Positions 32,745 to 43,440 of a stretch of DNA of 64,000 bases are shown here, in pieces. Positions within the stretch are counted from its first letter, which is position 1, and each line of letters opens with the position of its first letter. A program made the position numbers and the translations under genes. The notes under the pieces are model-generated. The model was given only the letters and a program-made list of their open reading frames with translations. It searched no databases and was not told where the DNA came from. Origin of the DNA: Odontocerum albicorne (taxonomy: Eukaryota > Arthropoda > Insecta > Trichoptera > Odontoceridae). The stretch is taken from contig OX463849.1 of NCBI GenBank assembly GCA_949825065.1, positions 33,220,043 through 33,284,042 of the forward strand, written 5' to 3'.

Positions 32745-32895
32745 GACGATCATCTCCGTGGCCTAGTCGGTAAGACGCATGTCTCCCAACCCGGGGTGCG
32801 AGTTTGATTGCTGTTGGAAGCCAGAATTTTTTTAAAAGGATTCTAGCCTGGTTTTCACTCAAAACCTTTTTAGTGTCTCTCTTAATATTAGGGGT
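32745..32895 (+). mobile_element. tRNA-derived SINE (family S1), 3'-truncated
   Basis: Head 'tggcctagtcggtaagacg' at 32760-32778 with B-box-like 'gagtttgattgctg'; body 'ctagcctggttttcactc'. The tail is missing. The minus frame 32731-32925 is a shadow. Confidence 0.75.
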
Positions 32896-33179
32896 ACTGG
32901 GAATTAATCCATCAGTTTTAGGCACTATTGTTTGAGTTCAGTTTGTGACCGTACGCGGTGGAATAAACATGTCCGGAAACTTTTATTTTGTAGTCTTTAT
33001 TGGTTAGCTTTATTTTTAGTGCAATAAATATTTTTTTAGTGCTAAGGATAAATTACCAAATACCAAGACTGATGAAGAACACTTCAGACATTTTAACTTA
33101 CGTTGCTGTTTTACTATATAGGCTGGACATCGAGCAAGCCCATTAAAACCATAAACAACATATGATGTGAAGTGTTAAC

Positions 33180-33510
33180 CGTCAACAGTGGGGGTTTAGA
33201 AAATTTAAAAAGGGCGATAGGGATTTAAAGACTACCCTTTGATCAGGACGACTCACAAAATTTGATGATGACCTGCTGAAATCATTAAGTGAATCAAATC
33301 CTTGGCAAACCATTGAATAATTATCATAGAGACTCCAATCTCCATGGTCCATAGTGTAGTTATATTTTAAAACAATATTGCGACAAACCCGCCACGTAGT
33401 ACTGTATAAAACGAAAGAGCAGTAAAAAAAAAACGAGGGGGAAAGTTTCACGGCAGCTAGTAACTGGTTCCAGAGTCTGATAGCATGGGCAGTCAAATCA
33501 ATTTGTATTA
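33180..33510 (-). mobile_element. CR1-like LINE C-terminal relic (family N)
   Basis: The minus strand reads LTAHAIRLWNQLLAAVKLSP, equivalent to the FTVHAVRLWNQLP segment of CR1-like reverse transcriptases. The rest of the open frame (33182-33496) is not recognisable. Confidence 0.6.
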
Positions 33511-33684
33511 AACAATTACTATAGTCTTATTGATTAAAACTGATACATTCGAATGTTTTTTTAACCAAATTTAAAAAGTTCGCAGACCACGTGTTGTGCC
33601 TAGCTGGCTAAAGAATTTTCGTTATAAGAAACGATAATAAGAATCTACACACCTATCCGATCATCGACTACAGGTAAAGGTGAA

Positions 33685-33815
33685 CACACTGACTTGCCTA
33701 CTGAGTGCTGACTGCCGAGTATCAAGTACTGAACAGTAGATTTACTACTTGAGTGCTGGCTACCAAGTAGCGAGCAGTGAACACCAAGTTGAGTTCCAAG
33801 TAGCGACTAAGGGCG
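33685..33815. repeat. Degenerate short tandem repeat
   Basis: Variants of 'gagtgctg', 'taccgagtat/taccaagtag' and 'agtgaacac' alternate about every 16-18 bp. Low-complexity and probably slippage-derived. Confidence 0.5.
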
Positions 33816-33966
33816 ATTTGCATAACGCTTTCGAAAAGGTTACTTCCGTTGTCTTATGTGATGGTATGCTCCCATTCCAAATGCTCCCACGTTGTGTTTG
33901 TCAAACTGTTATCCTTCAAGCAGTGGTTTCCAATCGTTTGTTTTTCTTTGTTCTAATAAAATTCTG

Positions 33967-34140
33967 AATAACGACCTCCATGGCCTAGTTGGTAAGATGC
34001 TTATATGCCAACCCGGGGATGACGTGTTCGGTTCCCGTTGGAACCAATATTAAAAAAACTCCAGTTTGATTTTCACTTAGAGCCTCTTGAACATATTTTT
34101 GGTTGCTTGCAAGAGATTGCCACATGGCAAGAAGCCCCCC
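33967..34140 (+). mobile_element. tRNA-derived SINE (family S1)
   Basis: Head 'tggcctagttggtaagatg' at 33980-33998, weak B-box 'gttcggttcccgttgg', body 'ccagtttgattttcactt', tail 'gattgccacatggcaag'. Ends before the usual 'agattgtactgtatac'. Confidence 0.8.
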
Positions 34141-34324
34141 AAAACTTTCCATATATTGATTTTATTTTCTTCTCTGTTTTCTTCGTCAAACAATGACTTC
34201 TATTTCACCCATTTCCCGAATATTGGGGTTTCTCATTCTGTATCTTAATGATTTCCTTGCGTAAGGGGGTTTACGAGTATATATTAAGAAAAATAAATCA
34301 ATTATCAATAGTTAGTAGCAAATA
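34141..34324. other. AT-rich spacer with TACGAGTA at 34272
   Basis: No gene; no paralogue found for the octamer. Confidence 0.35.
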
Positions 34325-34545
34325 ATACAATACAGTTTACTTTAAGATACTTTGGACACATCATAGGGTAAATAGCAAAAGGAGCACCCATCCCATGGAG
34401 TGACCAAGTGAAAGAGTAGCAGGATGCTCATTTCAGGAGGCTTTGCGTAGTGCAAGAGATCGTTTGTACTGAGAAGGGATGGTTGATGACCATGGTGATC
34501 ACAATTCTCAGAACTGAGAGTACAGCCAAGAAGAAGAAGCAGTGA
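34325..34545 (+). mobile_element. RTE-like relic (family C-like)
   Basis: In broken frames it reads RYFGHIIG, PIPWSDQVKE, and a QE-RDR segment, matching the GHV-R, RWTDQVKE and A-DR-W blocks of non-LTR tails. Confidence 0.6.
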
Positions 34546-35100
34546 AAAATAACTCTTAGAAGCTCAAAATTTTAATATTTGTATTTCATTACACTTTCGT
34601 TGTATGCAGTACAACCTAGTGGGTTTATTGATGTAACACAATATTGCACAAATTGAGGATGTACCATGCTCACTCTATGTACAACAGCGATGACATTAGT
34701 GTACTCTAGAGAATAATATTATGTTCCTGTTTGGCTTAGAAGTGCCTACACAAAACTTATTGATATCCAGATCAATGAGCCAAAGTTGATAGTAATTGGC
34801 ACACTGAAATCAAATCCTTTGGCTTGGGTTCCGTTTTCCGTTAAGTTTGGTACTCTGTCTTCTCTGCCTACCCCAACAGGGAGATGGCGTTAGGCATGTA
34901 AAATAAATATATGAATCGTTTCCTTTGACTGCTGTACATACCCTCAGGTCCATGATTACTTCTGTCAAACAAAATATGGCCTGCCTACGTAAAGTTTGGG
35001 TATGCCTGATGCAGTCTATTAAGAGCAAGCGAGAAACGTAGAATAGCTGCATTTGAAATGTGGTCTTGGAGGAGGTTGTTATGAACTCCATGGACAGCAA

Positions 35101-35385
35101 GGCGAACTAAAGCCACTATTCTCGAAGGACTGAAAATCACTAACTGATTGTCGACAATATTTTTTTATTTATTTTCTCAAAACAGGCTTAGCCCAATTAC
35201 ATTGAAAAATGCAAGAAAGATACAAGAAATGTTAACATTAAAAAAATTAAAAATTATATAAAATAATAAATTATGTATATGCATACATATATGGTACACA
35301 CAAACATACACATATATTTAAAGTCACTTAAATACGTTGATGATTGCTTTTTAACGCGCTCAATCTTAGAATATGCCTTCGACGA
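35101..35385. other. AT-rich spacer
   Basis: No gene recognised; the two opposing frames at 35254-35458 arise from the palindrome that follows. Confidence 0.4.
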
Positions 35386-35455
35386 GTCCAACGCATTGAT
35401 ATTATTTCTCTTGTGGAGGACGATCCACAAGAGAAATAATATCAATGTGTTGGAC
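35386..35455. repeat. Inverted repeat, 32-bp arms with a 6-nt loop
   Basis: Arms 35386-35417 and 35424-35455 are complementary apart from one or two positions, around the loop ggacga. The right arm continues straight into the family C relic, so the left arm looks like a snap-back copy of its 5' edge. Confidence 0.9.
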
Positions 35456-35790
35456 TGACCAAGTGAGAGATGTAACTAGACTATCCATAACAATTGCCCT
35501 TCGAGCCGAGGGGAAAAGGGATGGTGGAGAGAAGTTGTCAAAGGCTATCATGGGAGTCACGATGCTCAGTCATGAACTACATGACAGAATGATAATACAG
35601 TCTATTTAAATGGACGTTTTAATGAAGCAACAGGAGAGTAAGTCATAATCCAATGCACTAGTGGAGACATGAAATTAGAAGGTGTATTCTGGCAGATGAC
35701 AGCGAAGAACAGAAAAGAATTAGGTCATCGTGGATAGGCCTTCATCTTGCAGTGGATAGACAGTGGCTGGAGGTTAAGGTGAATGAAACA
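35440..35790 (+). mobile_element. RTE-like relic (family C)
   Basis: Reads LDWTDQVRDVTRLSITIALR followed by a REVVKG-type segment, matching the minus-strand relic at 14.54-15.01 kb. Further on (35690-35770) a segment like RSSWIGLHLAVDRQW resembles the GEAYVQQWID end. Confidence 0.7.
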
Positions 35791-36059
35791 GGATGTCAAG
35801 TCCCAAGGAGATGGTACAGAAAACCCTGAAGTAGTTTTTGACATGTGTTTCCGTGGAGATACTATTTTTTTATTTGATTTGTTAATTTACACCAAATAAT
35901 TATTTAACTATCAACAGTTGAAGAAGCCCTGGATTTCTCCCCGACTGCTTGGCACCGAGTCAGTGAGCTTGCACCAAAATTACTATGATAGCCTTTTGAA
36001 ACGTTTGGATAACTGATCGTTTTGCGTAACTGCCAAAAGGATTGTAATATCTTTATTAA

Positions 36060-36245
36060 GCGTGTTTTACATTCTTCTTTAAAGTTCCTCTCCTCTTTGA
36101 AGGCTGGCGGTCATCATGACTAACTTGACTCTTGAGGCAGCAGCTTTGAACAAAGATATGGTATTACAATCATACCATTCCCGTAAGTTATTTAATCAGG
36201 AGACGCATCTTCTTCTCACACTTCAGTTTTGATTTTTTACCCTAC
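36060..36245 (-). mobile_element. Retrotransposon relic (family D), 3' piece
   Basis: 'gaggcagcagctttgaacaa' and 'accctacaatatcagttgaagg' match 22.78-22.91 kb in order and orientation. Confidence 0.65.
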
Positions 36246-36603
36246 AATATCAGTTGAAGGATATCGTATTTTTAAGCGAGGATGGAAGTCAAAAGTGCAA
36301 GGTGTGAGTGAAAGAGGTAGACCGAGGAAAACGTGGCTAGATCAAATATATGAGATTTTGAAAGAAGGTAAAGTGATAAATATGAGTAATATAATATTGT
36401 GCATGACGAGACATATGAATGAGGAGGAAACAAAAGTTGTGTACTTGGATAGAAACGTTAGGAGCACGGTTCTCTCTACCAAACCCGTAAATGATACGGC
36501 GTGTATGTATATATTTTTCTACTCAATTATACTATATCAAAAAAAAAATAACTACCTCCGTTTGATGGTACTCGTAGATAATACTTGTACTTCTCTCTCT
36601 TAA
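36229..36603 (+). mobile_element. RTE-like relic (family A variant) between two family D pieces
   Basis: Open for 124 codons: GVSERGRPRKTWLDQIYEIL, KEGKVINMSN, NEEETKVVYLDR. This is a variant of the family A tail, shared with the minus-strand relic at 56.4-56.8 kb. It separates the two family D pieces, consistent with a nested insertion, although no target duplication was found. TACTCGTA lies at 36569-36576. Confidence 0.75.
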
Positions 36604-36990
36604 TTCATTCGTTTCAAGATGTCATCATTACGGACTTTGTCAATCCACGAGACTCTTAGCATTGTTTGATAGCACTACATATCAAAAGCTTCTAGATTCT
36701 TTGTAGCGGCCTGAGTAAGTGTCCATGTTTCAAAACCATAGGGAAGTATGGAGAATATGTAGGAACTCAAAATTCGTACACATAATTTGAAATAGAAATC
36801 CTTGTTGGAAAGTAGATCTTGCATTTTAAGAAACAGCTTCGTGCCATCTTCATTCTTAGTCTGATCTCTTAAGACTGGTTGCATTGATCATTCAGCCATG
36901 TCCCACAAATTTATATTGTTGAACTCGTTCAACAATTTCATTATTTACATCAAGAGGTACCTTGAACTTTATTTTCACTAATAATCATAA
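36604..36990 (-). mobile_element. Retrotransposon relic (family D), coding piece
   Basis: The minus strand reads KMQDLLSNKDFYFKLCVRIL, SYIFSILPYGFETWTLTQAA, TKNLEAFDM, and VDKVRNDDIL. The order is the thumb region of a non-LTR reverse transcriptase. Confidence 0.8.
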
Positions 36991-37179
36991 ACATTCTTGA
37001 GACAGGTATGGATGGACAAATTGAATGACATTTTGAAAGAAAAAAAGGTGAGGAGTAAGAGAAATTAAAATAACTGTATGAGATAATTTATGGATATGGA
37101 AGAAATGAAGGAAGCGAAGGAAGTATGTCGTGATAGCATAGTTTGGCACTGTTCTCTCAGCTTACCTCAACATACATAC

Positions 37180-37335
37180 ATACCACCAAGCTATTTCCCT
37201 GCCGAAGTAAGTAGAGAGGACAGAACGCCTGACTTCCCTCCCTCGACACAAATCCTTCGCCTTTTCTATATCCATTCAACTTATCGTACTACGATTTATC
37301 TGACTTCTAACATTTCCTTCTTTCAAACCACCAAA
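37180..37335 (-). mobile_element. RTE-like relic (family A)
   Basis: Minus-strand tail: 'gctatttccctgccgaagta', 'cttttctatatccattcaac' and following block. TACTCGTA at 37364-37371 lies just beyond. Confidence 0.65.
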
Positions 37336-37636
37336 ATGTTTTATTTCTGGGGAAGCTTAGTTATACTCGTAGATCATTAGAAAGTAGAAGTCATCGGTTT
37401 GGTGTCCAATATTTTGTTTACTTAGCGACAATCTAGTTAGCCCATCCGTCTTGATCAGTCTTGTTTTTTATGTTCCGGATAATTATCTGAGACAACTCAC
37501 TCATAGATTGTTCTATCAACCAATAAGTCGAAGGAAGCTGCCTTTGGAGATGCCGGTAGATAGAACAATAACATTATTTAACAAATTAAAAATTCTTAAA
37601 TGAACAATAACTTGAAATAATTTCATTTTTTATGTA

Positions 37637-38130
37637 ATTTATTTATTTTATTTATTTATTTAACACTTTTATTGCAATACAATCTGACGGGCGTATTGCC
37701 AGGTGGTAATCTCTTCCAACCAACCAGACAAAAGTAAATTAAGCAAGTTACGTGGTCGCATAAATCATTCAAATGACTATCCATCCCCACGAAATCCATA
37801 AACATATACGCGAGAACATGCCCACGAACCCCACAAAGACGGACAATCACCCGAACATTATTTTTCATATAAAGTGAGATATCATCAATCAAAAGGAAAG
37901 GAAAGGATGGTGGAGAGGAAAGGAAAAGAAAAATCAGGAATGAAACACGTTATTTTACTGATTAGAAATTAAGAGTTTTTTCAGTCGCTTCTTAAAGCAT
38001 GCCAAGGACGGAGCGAGTCTTATATTGGTTTGTAACTGATTCCAGAATCTCACTGCATGGACAGTAAAGGACGACGTAAAGAAAGAGGAGCGGTGAACTG
38101 GTGTCATTGTCAAAATAAACTGGTGCACTT
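37637..38130 (-). mobile_element. CR1-like LINE 3' end (family M), best copy
   Basis: On the minus strand: SSFTVHAVRFWNQLQTNIRL, APSLACFKKRLKKLLI, stop, then the 3' UTR with 'gattgatgatatctcacttt'. It ends in 'tctggttggttggaagagat', a stem-loop region and 'cagattgtattgcaataaaa', followed by a (TAAA)n tail at 37637-37660. The last ~65 bp before the tail are the part shared with SINE S1. Confidence 0.85.
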
Positions 38131-38180
38131 ATTTCAGGCGGCCATCTCTTCCAGCCAACCAGACAAACGTAAAATATGGA
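38131..38180 (-). mobile_element. SINE S1 / LINE M tail fragment
   Basis: 'ggccatctcttccagccaac' is the complement of the shared tail. It lies directly upstream of the LINE M copy. Confidence 0.5.
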
Positions 38181-38444
38181 CAAAAAAAATGTTCAAATTA
38201 TTGTTAATAACATACTAGGTTTTGTTTTAATGTTTGATGCAACATACACATTTTTATCGTAAATTTTATTAAATACCCACGAGGAAGTCTTTTACTTTTG
38301 AATTGTTTTATACATATTTTTTGTTTGTTTTTTTGTACTTGTTATATTTGTTCATTGTGCGAATTTGGCAAACCTGTAATGGGCAAAGGACTTTATAATA
38401 AAATACATAAATGAAGCTAAAATAATTATCTCAGTATAATCATA
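38181..38444. other. AT-rich spacer
   Basis: No feature recognised. Confidence 0.35.
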
Positions 38445-38620
38445 TTTTCCTAAGTTTTTCACTATCACGCCTTCCACTTACATTTTTACTGAATGTCTGT
38501 TTTGTTAGTCTTTCTTCATTCATTCGTTTTACACGTCAAATCATATCTTCTTCATCTAACTCAACATACCAGTTTAAAGATCACATTCATCCCTAATCAC
38601 TCTTGTACGATAAAATGGGA
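38445..38620 (-). mobile_element. RTE-like relic (family A)
   Basis: Minus-strand blocks 'cacgccttccacttacattt' and 'cttcattcattcgttttaca' in family order. Confidence 0.65.
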
Positions 38621-39298
38621 TAAATAATGTAAAGCTCGCTTAAGTGACAGAATGCGATCGAGTATTCAGCATGCAAATAGTTCGTCTGTGAGTCACAACT
38701 CCGCAAAGCCATGGGAAAGTGGATGGCCTGACCAGCAGAGCAGCGGCAGCCAAATAATGTCACCGGTGACGGCGTTGTGCGATGACACGTGAATTGGGAA
38801 TTAGTACTCCCGCTTCTTCTTAAATGTTACCACACTGTAACATATGCATGCCCTGAATCGCAATGTCCTCGATCCAGCGAAGCTCCAACTTTCTACATTG
38901 CATCGACTACAGTGATTTTGGACAAATATGACGTTTGTCAAAAGTTTACGTTAGTTGCATGAAACACGTGAAACTTTTGATAATTCAAATGTATAAAACA
39001 TACACGAATACATACTATTAATTCAAATGAAAATCAATCGACACAGTTCAAATTCACCGCTAATTGTACTGAATAATAAGAAAAAACAGTTAAAAAACCC
39101 GAAATGAAAGAGCACAGCTATTATTAGAAGGCCACAGTACAAAATGGCGGATAATTGAAATTATTCAAAGTATTATATTATACATGCTTTAATCCCTTTG
39201 TATGCATTTTGCATGACAACCAATCATTCAACTTTTGTTTTCCCCGTAAAATCTACTTGGCTAAATTTCGGTAACATTTTGTAACATACTCGAACTGG
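38621..39298. other. No recognisable gene; GC-richer patch 38630-38830
   Basis: Single-copy-looking sequence with no long frame. It is one of the few stretches that does not resemble a repeat elsewhere in the window. Confidence 0.35.
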
Positions 39299-39429
39299 TA
39301 AGTAATACACATCGTGTGTAGAGCGTCGTCTCTGTCGCACGATGTGCTACCAGTCTGGTATCGTAGTCACGATGCAGTTAGTGCATCGTGCGACAGAGAC
39401 GACGCTCTACAAACGATGTGCATTACTTA
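39299..39429. repeat. Large hairpin: 46-bp inverted arms, 39-nt loop
   Basis: Arms 39299-39344 and 39384-39429 pair with about two mismatches. TA lies at both outer ends, so it may be a small TA-flanked fold-back element. The GC content of the arms is well above background. Confidence 0.9.
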
Positions 39430-39689
39430 GCGCCGGGTACTGTACATATATCGAACTAACTCGTAAATAAATTTAGTTTATAAATTTACTATTAATTCAA
39501 ACAATTACTTTGTTATTATTACTAATGTTTTTTTTTCTCTTATTTTTTATTTGAGATAAATATAAATTAACTTTGTCAACTTGTCTTGTGTGTTATTATT
39601 TTCATGATATGTAAGACACTGTCAAATAAATAAATAAACACATATACACAATATAATATATGTAGCGATAGGAAACAACGTGGGGAAAC
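39430..39689. other. AT-rich spacer
   Basis: No feature recognised. Confidence 0.4.
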
Positions 39690-40205
39690 TAAAGCATATA
39701 TTATCAAACCGGGCAGTATCGAAATCTGCTAAGATGACCGATCATAACAGTATTTAAGCATTTTTTTAAGTATGAGAATAAAACGTTAACACGAAAAAAG
39801 ACTGAAGGAGACGAATAAATGCTTTGGAAATGCGTGCACAGAGACGAGTACATAAGTTGATGATGTATGAAAGAAAACGGATTGATATGATTAGTGATGA
39901 ATGTAAACTTAAGGTTGACGTGTTGAGTAAGATAAAAGAGAGCACTCTGAGATGGTTCGGGCTCGTGAAATGAATGAATGAACAAAAACTAACAAAACAA
40001 ATATATAGTGCAAATGTGAGAGAAAGACGTGATAGAGTAGACGATGGAAAATATGGTTGGATCAAAAGTATTTTTAAAAAGAAATTTAAGTTACATCGTA
40101 GGAGCTGTATGAGACAGTGTAAGGATGTGTGTTGAGATAGGAAAGTCTGACACTCTGTAGTATCTGCCTACCTCGACAGAGAAATGGCGTGATGTTATAT
40201 ATGTA
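39690..40205 (+). mobile_element. RTE-like relic (family A), long copy
   Basis: Plus-strand copy from the 'atctgctaagatgaccgatc' region through NALEMRA, KLKVDVLSKIKESTLRWFG, the WLDQ-equivalent, and the terminal 'tctgcctacctcgacagaga' block with the 3' end. Many stops. The minus frames at 39704-40065 are shadows. Confidence 0.8.
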
Positions 40206-40611
40206 CGTATCCACAAAAGAAAAGGTTAAAACGATAAAGTTTAATTAAATAAAAACGATTAAAAAATCCCGAAAGAATTCAATATGTCTTCTTATCGATT
40301 TCCTGGATGTTGGTCAATTCTCACCGAAATCACAATGCCACTAAACTATTCGATCGAGGAACCAATTAATCCTCCGGGCTCACCAATCATAAATTATCAC
40401 ATCCCGACGTTATACAGAAGAACCAATACAAAACCGACAAATAAGGCGAAGGTTGTGGTGGCCTCCCGTTTCATATAAATTGAAAGCAAATATTTATTTT
40501 AGGATCACCATAGATTTTTTCCTATTTCTTACAGGGCCGACGTTTGCTTATATGTCATGAATGCGAGTCACGCACGCACCCAATTCAAGAGATTTTGTAG
40601 ACACATATGAT
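40206..40611. other. Unassigned; an 64-codon frame at 40284-40478
   Basis: The plus frame (MSSYRFPGCWSILTEI...) has no motif I know and lies between two relics. Its status is open. Confidence 0.3.
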
Positions 40612-40810
40612 ATGTATGTTATCATTACACCGTTTCCCTGTCAAATAAAGAGGAGAAAGCTCCAGATTTACCTTTCTCGACACACATTATTCGCCTCTGC
40701 TACATCCATCTTTTTCAAACAACTCATGTAATTTCTCTGTTTTTTTTTAAATTTTCTTCTTTCAAAATACCATACAATTGATTCGACCATACTTTTTGTT
40801 TTTGACAGTT
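40612..40810 (-). mobile_element. RTE-like relic (family A)
   Basis: Minus-strand 3' end 'caccgtttccctgtcaaata' and the blocks following it. Confidence 0.65.
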
Positions 40811-40864
40811 TATGGTACAACATTATACTCCTCACTTTTATCGTGATTTTCTTATCAGTATTTA

Positions 40865-41083
40865 TATTTGGGCTTGCAAGAGGAATGACTTGTGAAAAAG
40901 ATTGAGTGTGGTGTTTTTTTATTGTTTTATATTTTTGTTTTATTTTATTTTTATGGTTATGTGCGGTACATTGTGAGGTGAATGTTTTAGGTATGTCTGG
41001 AGTGATGAAGTGTGAGGAGTTTGATTTTGCGTGACGTATATATGTGTAATTGAGTGTCACTGTTTGTCAGGTTGATGAGAATG
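40865..41083 (+). mobile_element. CR1-like LINE 3' end (family K), left part, split by a Jockey insertion
   Basis: 'ttgggcttgcaagaggaatg', then the non-coding region 'tggttatgtgcggtacattg' and 'gtctggagtgatgaagtgtg', exactly as at 57.05-57.29 kb. It is interrupted at 41083 and resumes at 42204. Confidence 0.85.
41073..41083. repeat. Target-site duplication of nested Jockey fragment, left (tgatgagaatg)
   Basis: Eleven bases repeated at 42193-42203. The uninterrupted family K copies at 5.33 and 57.29 kb contain this sequence once. Confidence 0.9.
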
Positions 41084-42192
41084 TTTTTTTTATTTTTTTT
41101 TATTTATTAAACAAAGTAATATATTGTACAAATATTTGTCAAGGCTATACCTATATACAAATTTATTACTTGACAAATCTTAATTATATGTTATGATTTA
41201 TGAACTTACTTAATCTTATTTTCCTACATGTCATTTTATTTTTATTTTTTACAATCTCAATATATGATTTCTTAGAAATAATTAACACCTACATACTACT
41301 TATAACAAGATAACAATTCTTACACTAATTATTTAGCAAAAACAAGTCCTCTCGTTCAGGCTACTTGTATTCCATCACATTCACTCAGACCTTGGTCGTC
41401 CCAGCTAATACTGTAGGTGGACTAGTCAGGCAACAGATAATGCTTCGGGAGCTTGTGCTTATAACGGAAGGGTAGGTCGGATTTACTCTCGTAAGCCCCC
41501 AAGGCAGCGATTAAGGAATTGCTGTGATTTTGTTGACTTTTATAGAACTTCAAGGTCCAAGCGAGGATGTGGTGTTGTAAGGTTTCTTCTCGCTGTTGGC
41601 GTGAAGTCGGGTGAGGTTTGTTCTGGGATGGGTGTTAAAAGATATCTTGAATGCCTTGTTCTGCACTCTCTGGAGTTTCAGGTGATCCGTGTTGCTCACA
41701 CTACCCCAAAAGGGTGCAGCATAGGTCAAGATAGGACGAATAAGGGTTTTATAGAGGAGGAGCTTATTTTTGGGTAAAAGGAAGCTGCGTCGATTAAATA
41801 TCGAACTGATAGCCCCTATACCTTTGTGACCCTTCTGTCTGATGGTATTCAGATGGGTTTTCCAAGTCAGTCACCGGTCTAGGTGCAGACCGAGGTATTT
41901 AACCACGTCTTACCACTCAACCAGGCAACCACCGATGAATAAGGTCATCGACGGCACTCTTTCCTTGATTTTGCGGGAGAACATGATGGCCTCAGTTTTG
42001 GCGTCATTGATTTTGAGCCTCCAGTTCTGGTAGTATTTCTCAAGGATATCAAGAGCAATCTGAAGACGGCGACCAGCTCGATCCACCTTGAGTGACGATG
42101 CGTAGCATGCCGCATCGTCAGCAAAGAGTGTGAGCTTACAGTTTGGGGGAGTAGGTATGTCGTGTGTGTAGATGTTAAATAGACATGGTCCA
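41084..42192 (-). mobile_element. Jockey-clade retrotransposon, 5'-truncated (~1.1 kb)
   Basis: Nested in a family K 3' end with an 11-bp duplication. Its 3' A-rich end lies at 41084-41105 (T-rich on the plus strand). It begins inside the reverse transcriptase at GPCLFNIYTHDIP, followed by LTLFADDAACYASS (FADD at 42114-42125), NWRLKINDAKTEAIMFSR, KYLGLHLDR, HLNTIRQKGHKGIGAISSIF, LLLYKTLIRPILTYAAPFWG and LQRVQNKAFKISFNTH. There are at least two in-frame stops (after VEW and after LDR). It is a different family from the element at 7.4 kb. Confidence 0.93.
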
Positions 42193-42203
42193 TGATGAGA
42201 ATG
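42193..42203. repeat. Target-site duplication of nested Jockey fragment, right (tgatgagaatg)
   Basis: Identical to 41073-41083. Confidence 0.9.
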
Positions 42204-42350
42204 CAATGGGTTTTTTTTAATAGTATATAATCAAAAATCGGAAAGAAGTATCGATTTATTTTTTCATGATATATGTCCTCAGTGAGATACAAGCCTAGTT
42301 TACTGGGGACACTCCAAATGAAAGGCAACATCCCAGATCACCAAAACATT
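42204..42350 (+). mobile_element. CR1-like LINE 3' end (family K), right part
   Basis: Resumes with 'caatgggttttttttaa', 'aatcaaaaatcggaaagaag' and 'ctcagtgagatacaagc', the order of the intact copies. Confidence 0.85.
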
Positions 42351-42560
42351 TATTTTCATATAAAGTGAGATATCATCTATCAAAGGAAAAGGAAGAGATG
42401 AGGGAGAGGAAAGAAAAATCTTTAATAAAACACCTTATATTACTAACTAGAAATTAAGAGTTTTTTCAGTCGCTTCTTCAAGCATGCCAAGAACGGAGCG
42501 AGTCTAACATTGATTTGTAACTGGTTCCAGAGACGTAAAAAAAGCGGTGAACTAGGAAGG
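42351..42560 (-). mobile_element. CR1-like LINE 3' relic (family M)
   Basis: 'tatcatctatcaaagg' region and the complement of a FKKRLKK-type end (agtcgcttcttcaagcatgc) match 37.88-38.05 kb. Truncated at both sides. Confidence 0.7.
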
Positions 42561-42725
42561 CCAATAAACAACTTACTAAAGGAATATAAACAACAAAGAA
42601 ACCTTTGTAGATTATATTTTGATATGTAACAGTATCACATTCGGTTTTACGTGAAGTGTGGATAGTTTTCTTCGATTAGAGGCGGCATTATCCTCGCTAT
42701 TCCTGATTGGTCCTGTATTTCTACA

Positions 42726-42932
42726 TCAATCAGAATCTCCTCTTCCAGATGCATCAGAACTAATAATGGACGCAGTCTCATGCTCATTCAATATATTGTT
42801 ATATAACCATTTATCAACGTCTCTGTTGTGAATATATAATGAAACCTCGGACGTCATTCTTCTAATTACCGACCAGGGGGCTCCAACTTGAGACATAGTA
42901 GCTTTTAGATTCATTTGTACAGATGTAGTCAA
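42726..42932 (-). CDS. Unrecognised short open frame (68 aa)
   Basis: The minus frame carries a fairly balanced composition (SVQMNLKATMSQVGAPWSVI...) and ends in SSDASGRGDSD. The GC content is above background. I do not recognise a family, and neighbours are all relics, so it is either a transposon fragment or chance. No splice context was tested. Confidence 0.2.
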   Translation of the reverse strand: MTTSVQMNLKATMSQVGAPWSVIRRMTSEVSLYIHNRDVDKWLYNNILNEHETASIISSDASGRGDSD

Positions 42933-43024
42933 AGATTGACCAGGTATTTTTCTTCCTTTAAATGATTTCTACAAAATAAATAATTCCCACAACTATACAC
43001 AAATACCAACTAAAATATATTGAA

Positions 43025-43094
43025 ATGTAAACTGGAAATATACCCGAGAATGGAGCCGAAATAATGCTGTAAAAATGCGTGCACTTTGAAGAAT
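43025..43094 (+). mobile_element. RTE-like scrap (family A)
   Basis: Reads NNAVKMRAL and RIHRG, part of the family's SRINAVEMRALR block. Confidence 0.5.
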
Positions 43095-43170
43095 ACATAG
43101 GGGATAATGTATACAGTACAACCTGGTGGGCCTATTTTACCATGCGGCAATATCTTCCAGCCAACTCGGT
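43095..43170 (-). mobile_element. SINE S1 / LINE M tail fragment
   Basis: Complement shows 'gttggctggaagatattgcc', 'gcatggtaaaataggcccac' and 'caggttgtactgtatacat', the shared 3' tail. Confidence 0.75.
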
Positions 43171-43400
43171 TAAGAATAGTTCACAACCGCTAACACGTGT
43201 AGACATATATATAAGGAGACCACGCTTTAAAATACATTTAGGAAGGAATTCCACGTATAAATTCTACATTTCTTCTACAAAGTGCAAGCATGAAGTGCAT
43301 TCAAGTGAAATTTCAATTGAAAACTACAATAGTTGCGACCTTAAAATGTTTTTATGCAAGTTTCTGCTACAGTGTGTGCCAGTTTATACGTCTGTATGTA
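43171..43400. repeat. Low-copy repeat paralogous to 27.17-27.43 kb
   Basis: Inverted relative to the 27-kb copy and lacking the hAT insertion. The plus frame 43079-43549 runs across three repeats and is not a gene. Confidence 0.8.
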
Positions 43401-43440
43401 ATTGGCTTCCGAGCAAGTGTGGTATAATTTTTGTATATAT

